Assembly: GCA_015847255.1 (NCBI GenBank)
Contig: JADLZK010008422.1
Span: 1 to 64,000, forward strand
Reading direction: 5' to 3'
Length of the DNA stretch: 64,000 bases
From: Hyparrhenia diplandra
Taxonomy: Eukaryota > Streptophyta > Magnoliopsida > Poales > Poaceae
The notes under the pieces are model-generated. The model saw only the letters and a list, made by a program, of their open reading frames with translations. It did no database searches and was not told where the DNA came from. Shown one piece after another: positions 12,686 through 25,744 of the stretch (positions within the stretch are counted from its first letter, which is position 1; every line of letters starts with the position of its first letter). The translations under genes and the position numbers were made by a program.

Positions 12686-13518
12686 AACACCAGCTCATGT
12701 GAACTGTACTCAACACCACCGCCCACCCCTCCCTGTGTGGCCCTGGCGATATACCGGCCCCCTTCCTCCCTTTTCCGCCTCCTCTTCCGCCACCGTCGCG
12801 GCCCCTACTCGCCTCTCTCCGGCGACTCTCACGGCGATGAGGGTGGGGACAGTTCCCCCTTCCTTTTCTCCACCTATAGTTTCTACTACTACTTTTTTAG
12901 TTTGCCCCGTATGGCTAGTCTCCGCCGAGTTTGCCCTAAGCGTTGCCGCCATCACGGCTGTCTTTGGCGGTCTACCTGCCGTCATGCGGCCCCATGACTC
13001 ATGAGTTTGACAAATAAAGGTTCTTCCGGCCAGCTTACTGCTCAGATCTCATCCTCCCCCTGACTCCATCTTCCCCATCCACCTAAGCCAGAATCACTCC
13101 CTCCTTCTCCATGGTCGCCGCTTTCCCCTCCTACCTTCGCCTCCCTGTCAAATTTTTGTCTTCATAGGACCCACAGCGCCACCGTCACAGGAAAAGAAAC
13201 CTCCTTGGCTTTCGGGCGATGAGATCATCTACCGTAAGCCGTTCATCCTCACGCTTTGGGCGCGTCGGTGAAGTTCGGCAAGAAATTAAATTAGCCGACC
13301 ACTTCAAAGCTTCCGGTTCGTGAAGCCCTTAGCACAGCGCATCTCTGGCGCCCTCAGGTTTACTTGCGGCTCGCCGGCGGAACTCCCCTCCCGGTCTTGG
13401 CTTCTAGATCTAGATCCTAGGGTCCTTCATTAATATGATCCTTTTCGGGGCCTTTATGTAAGGCTAACATATTAATATATGAGTTGTTTTACGTAAAAAA
13501 AAAAAACACCGACTCATG
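12686..13518 (+). mobile_element. Possible GC-rich retroposon with poly(A) tail
   Basis: A GC-rich block begins abruptly near 12715 inside AT-rich DNA and ends with an A12 run at 13495-13506. The bases after the tail (AACACCGACTCATG) resemble those just before the block (AACACCAGCTCATG, 12686-12699), matching at 12 of 14 positions. They could be a decayed target-site duplication. The architecture resembles the better-supported element at 30199-32100. The open frames inside (12639-13004) look compositional. Confidence 0.35.
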
Positions 13519-15179
13519 CATGGTGGCCCATATATAATAAAGTGCACCTTGGTTGGCCAGTAATTTTCTTTAATGCAAAATCGCTGGTAAGCCAAAAGCA
13601 GAACTGTAGAATAATCTGCGAAAGTTAAGGCCCGAAAAACATAGGTGTGCACATTTGGTTGTTACCAATATAAATGATTGTCAAATTTATCTTTATATAT
13701 AGCTTAGAACATTCTAGAATGCATTAGTAGCTTATAAAAAGTAGTAATCACCAGGGTCTTTGACGATAGGCCCAAATGATAGCCATGATTTTGGTATCTG
13801 TGATTTTTGGTTTGGTAAAATGGATGTCGCCAAAGCAGACCCAAAATCCCAAAGCGTGGCAGCCATCCTTTTTGTTTTTTCATTCACCTGTCCCGCCTCG
13901 GCTGCTCAGTCTGACTCTCAGCTTGGTCCTTTCCGTCACAACCGAAAGGCATCGGCGACCAGCGGCTACGCCGAAAACAGCCGCGCCTACCGCTACCAGC
14001 GCTCCCCTGCTTGGCCGCTCCTGCCCGTTTGCCGTCTGGCCGGTGTGGCCATGCCTTTCCCCTGAAGGAATGGCTGGTAGGGGGTGCCGCCGGTCTCTCG
14101 CCACCTTTCGCTCGTGACCGTGCGTGCGCGTGTGGGTTGGGTTGTCTCGCTGCTGCCCGGGCCGTTGGTAGCTCGTTTTCTCTTCGTAGAAAACTGGAAA
14201 GGCAACTCTCCATGATGAAAACGCAGCCACCGCAAACTTGTCTTTCGTTGTTCGTGACCGGCGTGCGTGCCGTGCCCGACGCTGCCCGCTAGAGGCCAGG
14301 AGGCTGGCTGGCTATCCCAAAGGGCCAAACTCGGGAGGAAGGCCAGCTCCGAAGCTCCTCCACCCCCACCGCCCGCCCCGGCGGCACGCGATCCGTCAGT
14401 ACAGGCGGCTGCCCGGCTCCATGGGTGGCGTAAGGTCCCCATGCGCGCACGCGGCGGTTAGGCGCCAGCTCAGCGCCACACGTCGGCCAGTGACATGTTC
14501 CTCAACAATTAACCCACCCGATCCGACTCACGGATCACCTGCTGCGAAACGAGCAGCAGCTCGCCGGAGTGCCTGGGGGAGGTGGATTGGACCATGAACC
14601 AAAGAGGCGGCTTGATTCTTTTGCCTAGCAATGTATCTCCCTCCTCGCTGGGTTAGGAAAGTGGACAAGGTGTTTGGGTGTGTAGCTGCTCTGCACCTTA
14701 TTTATTAATTTCTCTGTGTGTGGGTAGATGGGCTGTATGATGTCCTGCTTGAGTCGAGGGCTTTAAAAGCCAGTGAAGAGATTAAAAGAACAGTTTTATC
14801 GATTAGTGAAGAAGATTGAACGACAATAACAGTCGAGAAACTTTTTCCCCGGTTTATGCACGAGACATTGACTGACTACAGCGAGTATATCGCGGACGTC
14901 AGCAGAGCGTTAGTAGAGCGCTCTAAAGCCGCACCTGCGCCAATTCACAAATCATCTTTGCACTGCGCTTTGGGACCAATGGGCCGTAATTACGACACGT
15001 GATATCCAGGATGCAAAACAACAGAATGCCGCCAATTCCCAACGAGCAGTACCACAATGATGTCAAAGGCGTACGCGTGCTGCAGAGTGCAGAGATAGCT
15101 CTCACTGACGTCGTTTCTAAGCACAGGAAAGATTTCGAAAACAGAGAAGTGGTGGAGCTGGAGCCTCGCGCACCGTATG
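13519..15179. other. Intergenic; GC-rich island 13.85-14.60 kb
   Basis: A GC-rich island with long overlapping open frames on both strands spans about 13850-14600. None of the translations contains a motif I recognise, and no convincing ATG, splice and stop structure emerges. The flanks are ordinary AT-rich DNA. Confidence 0.3.
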
Positions 15180-15860
15180 CCAAATCCACCTCGTCTTTGC
15201 AGGGAACAACGGGACGCGCAGGTAGCAGGAGTAGCCGACGACCACCACCACGTCGCTGTGGACCCAACGACAGCCGCCTCCCTCCCCTGAGCTTCGGAGC
15301 CACTTGCGCCGGCTCGGTCAGGCACCGGGAGCACTCCGCCGCGGTGTTGCTGGCCAGGCACTGGCTGACCACGAGCTCCGGGATCGTCGGCGTGTCGTCG
15401 TCGTCATCGTAGAACCAGCCGCGCCACGCGTCTTCGCCAGACGGGCCCGTGGACGCGTGGTGTACTCGCGTACGAGACGCCAGCGCAGCCGGCGCGCCAC
15501 ACCGCCCCGCGACGTCGGCCGTGGCATCCGTCGGCGACACGTCCGTGGCGGCGGCGGACAGGGCATTCCAGGCACTCGCCGTTGACGAGGTGGAGCCGTG
15601 ACGACGGCGTCGCCCGCCGAAAGCAGAAACGCGCGTGCGCGAAGGCGCGGTCGTTGTCGCCGACGGTCCCGCCGGACTGGCAGGCGGCGGCTTCTAGTGG
15701 AGTTTTGCCGTGGGCGCGGCCGCGGCGGCCGCTGGAAGCGCGCGCTCAGGAGCGCGTGACGCTGCCGCGGAACGCGCTTTCGAGGTTAGTGAGCGCGCCC
15801 GCGATTTGGAGGCAGGAGCGCAGTCGAGGATTGGCGGGAAGTGGCTGATCGGGCCTTGGA
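15180..15860 (-). pseudogene. Possible DUF26 (Gnk2) cysteine-rich protein relic
   Basis: Reading the minus strand, 'CLASNTAAECSRCL' shows the C-X8-C-X2-C spacing that defines the DUF26/Gnk2 antifungal domain of plant cysteine-rich secreted proteins and receptor kinases. Upstream (about 15560-15590) 'GECLEC' and then, after a frame change, a Cys-containing stretch could be the first DUF26 repeat. Downstream, in a third frame, 'VHSDVVVVVGYSCYLRVP' resembles the end of the second repeat. At least three frame changes are needed, and neither a start codon nor a signal peptide is intact. No kinase domain is visible. The call rests mainly on cysteine spacing, so it is tentative. Confidence 0.4.
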
Positions 15861-16929
15861 GCTCCAGCTTGAAGGCGACGGGATGGGAGGACAGACGCGG
15901 CGTGGATGATGAGAGCAGCGCGGAAACAAGGACGGAGGGCTTTTGCTAGGCACTCCATCGATCTTCGATGAACACGGTGGCAGTGGCTCACAGTCGTCAC
16001 AGCTGCGTGCACGCCGGTGAGGTACAAGGTGGAATCTCTGGGACATCCACCATGGATTCCATTCTATTGCATGTTCGTTCGTTCGAGGAAAAAAAAGGAC
16101 GGACCATGGCGTAGCGGATACGCCTCGCCGCTCCCCGACTTGGTTGGGGCCTAGTACCATTCGGCCCTATTTGGGCGACACAGAACCATCTCAGGATGGG
16201 CCATGCGAGTGCGTGTTTCAAGCTTCGGGGTTCAGCTAAGCCCCTCAGCCCACGCATGTAGGGTACAAACTCGGTGTTCCAATGAATCAAATCAAATAAA
16301 AAAATTATGCGAGTTGCCACGAATCTGAATTGTGAATTCGAACTCGTTCCACCGATTCCTCCGCAATTTTACGCTTGTTCTTCTTACGCAAGTTTTGCTT
16401 TTTCAATTCGAATTTCTCTAAGTAGAGATAAATCCTAGGGTTTCATCGGTTAGCCAAAACCAAACTAGATATCTTGAGCGGGGATCACTAAATTTTCTTA
16501 CCCTAACTGTCTCTAATCTAATTTGTCCCTAGTCTAATTTGATACATTGATGTAGCTTGCGATGTAGCTGTGTAGGTAAATGTAGAATTGTAGGAATTAG
16601 CTATGATGTATTGCAATATAGGTGGTTCATTGCTTATGCAAATGTTCTCTAATTGTAGGATTTGCCAAAGTACTATATTGTCTTTAAGATTTTGTATCTT
16701 GCATATTTCAAACTATCAGTATGCTATTCAACTATTTTGTATTGTAATTTTCAAGACTTATTATGCTATTTAATAGTTTTATACCGAATTGCGGGGGCAT
16801 CTTGTATGGTACTTTTACCGAATTGCTTTTACGATTTTTATCGGCTAATTTGGATATGAAAATTTTTGTCCGGTATACACCATTTGAAAGTCCTAGACCT
16901 GCCACTAGAATGCTAGCTTGTAGTTGGAG
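15861..16929. other. Intergenic, nothing recognised
   Basis: AT-rich sequence with no recognisable gene, RNA or mobile-element boundary. Confidence 0.35.
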
Positions 16930-19900
16930 TCCCCTTTTGTCCTGTTGTGGGGTTTGCCTTGTCATCCCCATGCCTTGTGAGTGAAGTCACCGAGATGCGA
17001 GGGCACAACAACTCGGTGAACCACATGCATGGCTACAAATGGGACAAGAGCAGGTAATCATGATGGCCAAATTTGTCTAGGTGCTAGGCAGATTCTAGAC
17101 GCTGACGCATTTCCTAGGTGTTTTCCTAGGCGCTGATCAATGCATGCTTAAATTTATTAATACATACTCTAGTACTCACAAAAAGAAAAAAAAAAGATCA
17201 ATGGTCATGGAATAGGGAGAAAAGAGAAGAAAGGCCCATAAAAACGGCCAACCCATCTTACCTACCATAAAAATGGCCCACCCACCTTATCCTGTCATCC
17301 CCTCCCACCCTAGCCGCCATTGCACGCCCCGCCGCTGCCCGCGCCGTCGCGGCCGCACACGCGCCGCGCCCTCGGCCGCCCACACAAGCTTCGCCCCGCC
17401 GCCGCCATTCGCAGATCCTCTTCCCCCACTGGCGACCTCCGCTAGGTGATCGTCTACCCTCCACCGGCGCGTCGATGAGCCGCCACCGCCTAGAAGAGCA
17501 ACTACCCCCATAGTCGAGGCAACGGGCCGCCTCCACGACTAGTAGCGCCCTAGTCGCCGCCTAGCCAAAACCGGGATGATGGCATATGCCCATTCCATTC
17601 TTCTATAGTTCCATCTCACTTGATTTGTCGATCTAACCCGAGACATGAACACGACAAGGGGCAAGCGCCTTCCCAAATACCCGCCCAGCCAACAAGATAA
17701 TGTACTCGGTATAGGACTACTTGGCATGAATGTCCCTAGCCAAGCCCACTCCCTCCCTAGGTGACCGATCGCCAAGGAGGACCCTTTTGGATCCTGCTCT
17801 GTCCGACCATCACACCATTTTCAGTGGTTGAACCCTAGCCAAAGGGCACTGCGTCATGGCCATTGTGTGTTAGGTGGGATCCCTAGTCTAGAGCACCAAC
17901 AACTAGATCAATACATGTAACATATGCTAATCCTCTCACCATAGATAGTGGAAGTCCACACTTTGCACTACACATTTTGGTTTCCTCTTTTGTCGTGTAA
18001 TGCAACAACCATACATATTACACTTAATGTGCAATCCAACTTTGTAAGCGTTGGTTAGGTGCACAATGCACCCTATTTTTTACAACTTTTACATGTTTTT
18101 CTTGCATCAACAACTTGGTTTTAGTGAGAATATAGATGTGACAACTCATACTTATCTTTGATTACGCTAGATCAATATAGGCTAATACAACAATGCAACG
18201 TACGCCCGGTTCTCCCATGTTAGATAGTAAGTAACAACTAACCACACATTTGTTTCCCCCCTTTTTACATGTAATGCTACAAGCGCACATGCAATCCAAT
18301 CTCGTAGCATTGGTTTTATGTACGCACATCACATGACACATAATAGACCATGGTAAATATAAGATAATTAGTTTAGTTTCACTAAAACAAAAATAAATAT
18401 AATCTAAAACAACAAATCCATTCACCATGTTAATAAGTAACATTTCAAGTTTTCTTAACAATGCTACATAAGCATTACGCACCTTGGAACATGGAACACT
18501 ATCAGATGCTACAGGAATCTTGTAATTTTTTTCTTTGCTCTTTTGTTTTTTAAAAATAATCAATATACAATTTCTTTGGTATATTAATCAATTTTGTAAA
18601 TAATTGGTCAAAATTTTTTACGGTATCCCTCTCGGGCGTTCTCCCGCTTGCATCGGTAGAGGACTCGTTCCCCATCCGGGATGGATACCATTGCGGTGCC
18701 ATGCGGATCGTGAGCATGTGCTACTAATGCAAGGTGGTGAAAATGCCCTTTCTATTTTGACTTGTATTTGCGCTTTACTTGTACTCTACTTTCTTGTCAC
18801 TCCTCATATCCAAAAAAGCGAGAAATAGATATGCCAATTCTAACAAAAATGAGTTCATTAGCCCAATACCACACCCTTACCTATACAAGGATTGTGTGTT
18901 CTTTCTTGTATTAACAATCAGATTTAGTGATGATATAGATGTCCACTCATTGTTGTTGACTCCACTAGTGTCGGCGGTGTAAGTTGGTAGACCAGGAAGG
19001 ACTGGCTTGATGTTCGATGGGGGGATTGAAGGGTGAATTTTAGCTCAATGGAAGAGGATGTGCGATGTTTGCCCTACCTTGGGTAATCATTGTGCATTCT
19101 ATGTATGGCGGAGCTTTGTGTGTACTATCTTTGTTCTTCCAAAATCCCCTCTCATGCATTTGCATGGTAGGAAAACGCCTTACATACCCCTCTCAACCCA
19201 TCGTAACCCCTAACAAACGCCCCCGCCCAACGCATGTGAGCTTATGGTTAGCGTGCATTTTGCCATGTTGTGGTTTGCCTTGCCCTCCTTGGGAGTTGGG
19301 TCATTCTTTGAGATGCGTGCACATATCAACCGGTTTTACTCGACATAAGAATACAATGGGGGCAGTGCGTAATTATGATAGCATTTGCCCACTCATATTC
19401 TTCAACAGTTCCATCTCATTTATTGTGTCTAAACAAGACACAAGCATGGGCAGGGGTAATGTTTAAATACTTGACACCTTCCCAAGAACCTATCGGCGAA
19501 TTGATCCTATACGGTGTAAGTCTTCTTGGCGCGGCGTCCCTGGCCAAGCACGCTCCTTCCAAGGGTTTATGATTCCTAAGGATTCCTTTTCGGGTCTTGT
19601 TCCACCCGATCACCATGCATTTCGGTGGTTGAACCATGGTTAGAGGGGCGGGTTTTTGGCCATTGTGTGTTAGGTGGGGCGCTTGATCTAGTGCCACCGA
19701 TAGCTGGACCATTATTTAGACCAATACAACAATGTAACGTATTCTAATCCTCCCATGTATCCTAGTGGGATCCGGCGTTGCACCACGTATTTGCTTCCTT
19801 CTTTTTGATGTGTAATACGACAACCATACATACTACACTTAGCGTGCAATCCAACTTGTAGTGTTGGTTGGGTGCACAATGCACCCTATATTGTACAACT

Positions 19901-21060
19901 TTAGGATTGTGTCGTTTCTTGCTTTCGAACAACTTCGGTTTTAGTGAGAATATAGATGCCAACTCATACAGCTAATATGACAATGCAACATACTAATTCT
20001 CCCATGTCATATCGTTAGAAGTGATAATGGACCGCACATTTATATTCCCCTTTTAGGTGTAATGCCACAACCGCATGACATGCACTTATTGTACAACCCA
20101 ACCTCGCAAAGCATTGGTTTAGTGTACGCACATCACATGGCACATAATGGACTATGGTAAATAAACTATTGTTTTGCTAAATGAAAATAAACATAATCTA
20201 AAACAATCAATAGAATGAAATCACCATGTCAAACAATGGAAACCTACGTTGCACCACATATTTGATCTCTCCTTTTTGACGTGCAATGCGACAACCATAC
20301 ATCTTACGCTTAACGTGCAATCAAACTTATGTAGTGTTGATTTGGCGCACAATGTAACCTATTTTGTACAACTTTTCGCGTGCAATCCAACTTGTAGTGT
20401 TGGTTTGGTGCACGATGTACCCTATTTTGTACAACTCTTGTGTGTTGTTTCTTGCATCAACAATTCGGGTTTAGTGTGAGCATCGATGCCAACTCATAGT
20501 TATCTTTGATTCTGCTAGAACAATATGGTTGATACGACAACGCAACGTAAGACAATTCTCTCACGTCCGATTGTAGACGACATATTTGTGTTTCTCTTTT
20601 TACGTGTAAAATGCCACAACCGCACATCATACTCCTATCGTGCAATCCAACCTCATAGCATTGGTTTCGTGTACACACATCGCATGACACATAGTGGACC
20701 ATGGTAACACAATCTAAGATAAGTAAATTAGTTTCGCTAAATGAGAAGAAATATGATCTAAAACAATCAATCCAAGTCTTGATTTGAAGATTTGTTGACA
20801 ATGATACATAACCTTGCGCAGCTTGGAACACAGAACACTGTCACATGAGGCGGGAACCTTGAGTAAGTTCTTCAATTCTCTTTTTTCATAAAAAGAAAAT
20901 AAACAACATATAATTTCTTCGATGTAGGATTAATTTTGCAAACGCTTGGTTAATCTTTTTTCGGTATCCCTCTCCGGCCAGTTCTCAGCTCGCATCGGCA
21001 GAGAAAACACGTTCCCGTCCAGGTTCAGGTTGCATACAACGGTGCAGTAGTGCCACGCCA
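16930..21060. repeat. Degenerate tandem-repeat field upstream of the TPR gene
   Basis: Roughly 2-kb units recur. Text near 16937-17000 reappears near 19262-19330. The segment at about 17580-18160 (containing 'AGTTCCATCTCA', 'GGCCATTGTGTGTTAGGTGGG', 'GTGCAATCCAACTT' and 'GTGCACAATGCACCCTAT') reappears at 19380-19960 and partly at 20220-20520. A motif 'AATCTAAAACAA' recurs near 18400, 20195 and 20755. Copies are diverged by point changes and indels. The right-hand portion at 18585-18720 ('CGGTATCCCTCTC...GCATCGGTAGAG') matches 20925-21060, which lies just upstream of the TPR gene. No coding sequence is recognised inside. GC-rich open frames at 17280-17540 look compositional. Confidence 0.65.
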
Positions 21061-21258
21061 GATCGCCGTGCGCGTCACACGAGCGGGTGCTGCCACCGCG
21101 CGCGGCCAAAACCACCCTCGCCGAGAGCAGCGCGCGGCCGAGCCTTTTCCCGTTGCCCCGCGACGAAATTAAGCAGGCGCTGAACTGGCCCGAACTGGCG
21201 CGCAAGGCACGGCATCGTCCTCCCTTCCCCGACGTGGCGTGGCACCGTCCGGGGCCCC

Positions 21259-21264
21259 TATAAA
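21259..21264 (+). promoter_or_regulatory. TATA box of the TPR-like gene
   Basis: TATAAA sits in GGGGCCCCTATAAATGCC, about 149 bp upstream of the ATG at 21408, a normal position for a plant core promoter. The distal part of this promoter (20925-21060) is a repeat of 18585-18720. Confidence 0.7.
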
Positions 21265-21407
21265 TGCCGCCATTGCCTCTCCCTCCCTCTCCGCATCCGC
21301 AGAGCTAGATCGCCATTCCACTCCGCCTTCGGTTGGAGGCTCCGTTCCTAGCCAAACACAACACCGTTTCCGTTCCAGAGAGTATCTTGCGTTGTCGGTG
21401 GGTCAGG

Positions 21408-22622
21408 ATGGCGCCGGCGAGCGTGGTCGCCATGCCCAGGAGCGTCCCGTTGGCGCTGGCGGCGTTCCCGGTACCCGCGAGTGTCGGGGTGCGGAGGAAC
21501 GCCCGGATCTTCACGACCGCCGCGTGCGGCGCCGGGGGGGACGACCAGCCGCCGTCCATGGCCGCGATGCCCGTGTCGCTGCGCGCCATCCAGGCCAGGA
21601 GGAAGCAGGCGGCGGCGCAGCGAGGGGTGGTGCCGCGGGCGACGGCCACGAACGCGGCCGGGTGCGCCGTGGCGGCACTCGTCAAGGCCGTGGAGGCCGT
21701 CCAGGGCGCGGCGGCCGGGGGCGCCGCCGAGGCCGCGCGCGGCGCCGGGGGCGCCGTGGCGTGGGTCTTCAGCAAGGTTCACCTCCAGTCGCCGGACCTC
21801 GCCGTCGGGCTGCTCGGGATGGTCGCCTGCTGCCTCGGCACGATCGTGGAGGCGGAGAGGGGCCGCATGGAAGAGGCGAAGAAGCCCGAGGCGTCGTCGG
21901 GGAACGCCGTAGAGGCTGACCACCATCGTCTCGACGGCGACGGGGACGCGGTGGAGGAACAACCCGAGGAGGACATGCCGGAGCTGGTGGAGGCGGACAT
22001 GGAGAAGGAGCTGTGGGGCCAGATCGGCATCTTGCATGGCGGCGGCCTGTTCGGGGACAGCTACGGCCAGGAGGAACTCGACGAGGAAGAGATCAAGGAG
22101 ATCGACGGCGCCCGCGCGCGGCGCCGGAAGGCGGCGTACGAGAGGGTCATCGCCTCAGGCGGCGCCAACTCGCTCATCCTGTCCAACTACGCGCAGCTCC
22201 TCTACGAGTTCGACAAGGACATCAACAGGTGCGTGCTTCGTCTTGCCGCAAGCATCCATGCATTCAAATGCAACCATTCATTATTCAATCACGATCTGAT
22301 TAACCAACCTCTTAAGGAATCTTTGTTGGTTTAATTTCTTGTGCGTGACTGACACATGTGACGACAGGGCGGAGATGTACTTCAAGCAGGCGGTGGCGGC
22401 GGAACCGCCGGACGGCGAGGCGATGCGGAGGTACGGCATGTTCCTCTGGCACGCCCGCGGCGACATGGGGGCGCGGAGGACATGTTTACCGGCGCCATCG
22501 ACGAGGAGCCCGAGAGCAGCCACCACCGGAGCAGCTACGCGTGGTTCCTCTGGATGACCGGCGGCGTCGAGACCTGCCTCATCGACAGTGGCAAGCAGAA
22601 CAACGGCAACGACGTCGAATGA
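21408..22622 (+). CDS. TPR-like superfamily protein, two exons, one frameshift
   Basis: Exon 1 (21408-22228) starts with ATG after a TATA box and ends AG|GTGCGT. Exon 2 (22368-22622) follows a CGACAG acceptor. The N terminus (about 60 residues, Ala/Arg-rich, few acids) could be an organelle transit peptide. Next comes an Ala-rich helical region and a short hydrophobic segment ('LAVGLLGMVACCLGTI', about residues 130-145). A long acidic linker follows, then TPR-like helices: 'YERVIASGGANSLILSNYAQ' runs across the splice to 'AEMYFKQAVAAEPPDGEAM', 'YGMFLWHARGD' and 'MFTGAIDEEPESS'. The family is common in plants but functionally poorly defined. In exon 2 the G5 run at 22467-22471 breaks the frame; one more G gives 358 residues ending '...NNGNDVE'. 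AATAAA-like signals occur at about 22885 and 22922. Confidence 0.75.
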
Positions 22623-23312
22623 ACCGCCGCCGCAGCCCTTCTTCGATCGGAAATACAATCCATGCATCCAAACAAGACAAGATGACAAGACCACCTTACC
22701 ACCGGCAAGTGCCCGGCGGCGGGCCGGCCATTTAGATGGTGCGTCTAGGTGCCGCATGCCCGGCAATGGCTATACAACAAGCATAGTATCATCATCCATG
22801 GGCAGCATCGGCCCTTGTAGGGGCCAGTTTTCATCAGTATACTAGTAGATGGATGGATGCGCGTCACCCAGGACCAGGAGGCAAAATAAAGCGTGTGTGT
22901 GATGCTAGTACTAGTATGTAGAATAAAAGCATCCATGCATCGTTCCATTCCATGGCATGGATCCATCATGAGACAGTAATGTATGTTTGTTATATAACTG
23001 CATTGTGAATGAACAATAATAATATGTGTGGGGAAACCATAGTGCTTCCTTTTATATATGTATATATATATGGGATGTTTAAGTTTGCAAGTGTAAGAAC
23101 TAATGAGCATGGTTACATTGCTGCTGATATCTGAGATATCCAGAGGTTTGTTCATAGATCGATAGATACATAGATACGGAGAAAATCGGCATTATCACGT
23201 CTTTCTGCGAGGATCGCGTCTTGTCATGGTGGCTCTATAGACAGGCATGAACATTCAACGGACGATATCGACATATATATTAACATGAACCATAGGGATG
23301 AACTCTGCTGGA

Positions 23313-25226
23313 TCACCTACAGCCCAGCTCCAATCTCGCATCTGGGTTGATACTGGTGTTTGTACATAGCTTCTGAAGGTCAATGTAGCCAATGATTGTG
23401 TCCTCAAACACGACATCGTCCATCTTCGCATCATCAAAGGTCGACCCTGACAAAACTGTGTTCTTGAAGATTGCCCCTGTGAGATCGGCCTTCTCGAAAT
23501 TGACACGGTCTATCACTGCATTTGTGAAGTCGGTTCCTGAAAAGGCATTTGAACCAGAAGAGCTCATTATTCTGTTCATTCAGTATTACTGTATTATAGT
23601 ACAAGTAAAACAATTCAGCAATATTGTGCAGTGAACCAGAAGAACAGAACAAGCTGTACATTTTTCCTTAAAGAAAGAAGAGGTGTGCTACCTTTGAAAC
23701 TTGCACCAACAGCATAAGCTTTGGACATGACAACTTCAGACATGTCAGCGCCGTCAAACTTTGCCTCGGACATCAATGCTGCAGCTAAAGACTTGCCTTT
23801 TTAGATTGGTTTTCTCGTTCGAGTAATCACAGAACCGGAGATCAAGGGGCTTGTCATACACCCCATTTGCCTGACCAATTGTGTTCCCCACAAATGCACG
23901 CTCACATCGGTTTGGCTCCGTTGAAAGTGGAGGCAATCTCTAAGAAAAAAACAAACAAACAGAGAATAATGTAGTGTCAGTAAAGTAAATCAGCACTGTA
24001 GTGGGCAAAAGAAGTCCTAGATTTATGGTGTAGCTTTTGAAAATGCAGAGTAGTCTGATTGTATATTCAGGCAATAATTGCAGGATCAAAGAGAAAATGT
24101 ATTAAAGCCAAAATGTATTCATAGTTCACAACTCAACCAAAGCAAAGTGAAAATGGGCACTTCATCTGGTTAATCAGATCACCAAATACAGCAAAATGGT
24201 TATTTCTCCAAAAATATTTCATTTCTATTCTGTAGCTGTACCAGAACCCCACGTTTGAACTTCCAACGCCAATCTGAAATCTCAGAAGACTAACCAAGAA
24301 CAGAGTTTCTAGCTTTAGATTAAGCGCAAGTGATGCTAAATTTAAGGTGCTTGAACATATAAAGAATTGAATTGGATAAGAATAATGTGCTGAACTTCAA
24401 CAACTGATGTTGCAGTAGCCCACCTGAGATTGATCCGATTTTAACACCGTGAGGAATATCTTATCCTCAACTCTTGATTAGTTAAAGTACCGACTACCGA
24501 TACCTCTTTTAATACAACCCTCAAAATATTCCAATGCTTATAAAATCTTTCTGAAGGAAAAACATCTTGTACTCAACTAGTTATTGTTCTCCATGAATAG
24601 AAATTTCCAATGGAGTAGCTCTAATGTTTTGCAGCAACCTGGTGACTATGCCTAAGCGAAGTTTCACAGAATTCCACTAATACTACAAGTATATGCTATC
24701 ACATTTTAAAAATTCTCTGATGGTAAAAATGTGAGGTCAGTTCAACGTTTCAAGTTGCTCAAATTGAGTATGTGCTATCACTATCAGATGGTAAAATGTG
24801 AGGGCCAATTCAATCCGAAAATCACACCCAGATCGAAATTTTAACATTAATTCCATCCCAGCAATAGCTCCCTGCTTTTATTGCCCAGATAACGCGACGT
24901 TCTAGATAAAAACTACACACGAATTCCAGAAATTGCATCCCCGCCCACAATGCGAAATGCGTGATAAGGAAAGAGGGATATCCACCACCAACCTGGCCGG
25001 CAGCAATGACCTGATTGGACGCGGACGCGACGGCCCAGGCCGCCAGCACGCCGCACGCGAGGCGGCCCGCGCCCTTGGGTCTGGCCAAGAACCACGCCGT
25101 GGCCGGCTCGGTGTTCCCGTTCCCGCCGGCGTCGGCCGCCGAGCAAGCGACGACGCGGCACCTCGGCCGCCGCGGGCGGCAGAGCGCGGCGCCAGCAGAG
25201 GGCGAGGCGAGGCAGGACGACGCCAT
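23313..25226 (-). CDS. Thylakoid lumen pentapeptide-repeat protein (TL15 type)
   Basis: Three exons on the minus strand: 24993-25226, 23692-23939 and 23313-23536, all with GT-AG junctions. Exon 1 (78 residues) is a bipartite targeting sequence: a Ser/Ala/Arg-rich plastid transit peptide, then a hydrophobic core ('ACGVLAAWAVASA') with an AXA-type cleavage site for thylakoid import. Exons 2-3 encode the mature protein. It opens 'LPPLSTEPNRCERAFVGNT' and continues with pentapeptide repeats of A(D/N)LXX type ('FDGADMSEV', 'NFEKADLTGAIFKNT', 'STFDDAKMDDVVFEDT'), ending 'LELGCR'. This matches Arabidopsis At2g44920-type lumen proteins, whose biochemical role is unknown. The T5 run at 23798-23802 (A5 on the coding strand) is one base too long and breaks exon 2. 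Removing one base gives 234 residues, the family length. Confidence 0.85.
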
Positions 25227-25744
25227 GCCACCAATGCGCGGGGTTGCGGTGTGGCTTGGCCTGTGTGAGGTGAAGGGGAGGAGGGAGAAGAGAGGGCGGC
25301 GATGAGGCAGAGTCGGAGCCGGAGCCGGAGCGAGCTCGCCCTCTCCCCGCTATCTTATCGGCTTATCCTCCTCCCGACTTGGCGGGGGAGGCGCCCACGG
25401 GGCCCACGTGACAGAGACTCGCTCGAGGCGTCCCGACCCGCCGCGACTATTTGTTGCTGGGACCCACCCGGTCTATTTTCGGACGAATTATGGTCTTTCT
25501 TCGTCATGTTCCGTCCGTCGTTCTAGTCTTTTGAAAAGTCGGAAAGAAGCTAAAACAATAAACTCAAAAGCCGTTGAGTTTTGATTTTCAAAAGCTAACT
25601 TTTGATGAGATGAACTAAAAGCTGAAAATATGTTTTGTGCAGCTTTTCTAGTTTTTGATGTGCTCAGAGAAGCCAAAAGTTTATTTTTTTGAGTGAAACG
25701 AAGCCAAAAGTTCATTAAAAAAAACTAATATATATAGTTGAGTA
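25227..25744. other. Promoter side of the TL15-type gene
   Basis: GC-rich to about 25460, matching a 5' leader or promoter for the minus-strand gene starting at 25226. It then turns AT-rich up to the MITE. No obvious TATA box was found. Confidence 0.3.

Noticed and set aside
25227..25460. Possible plus-strand gene opposite the TL15-type exon 1
   Set aside because: The open frames are antisense or leader shadows of the minus-strand transit-peptide exon.
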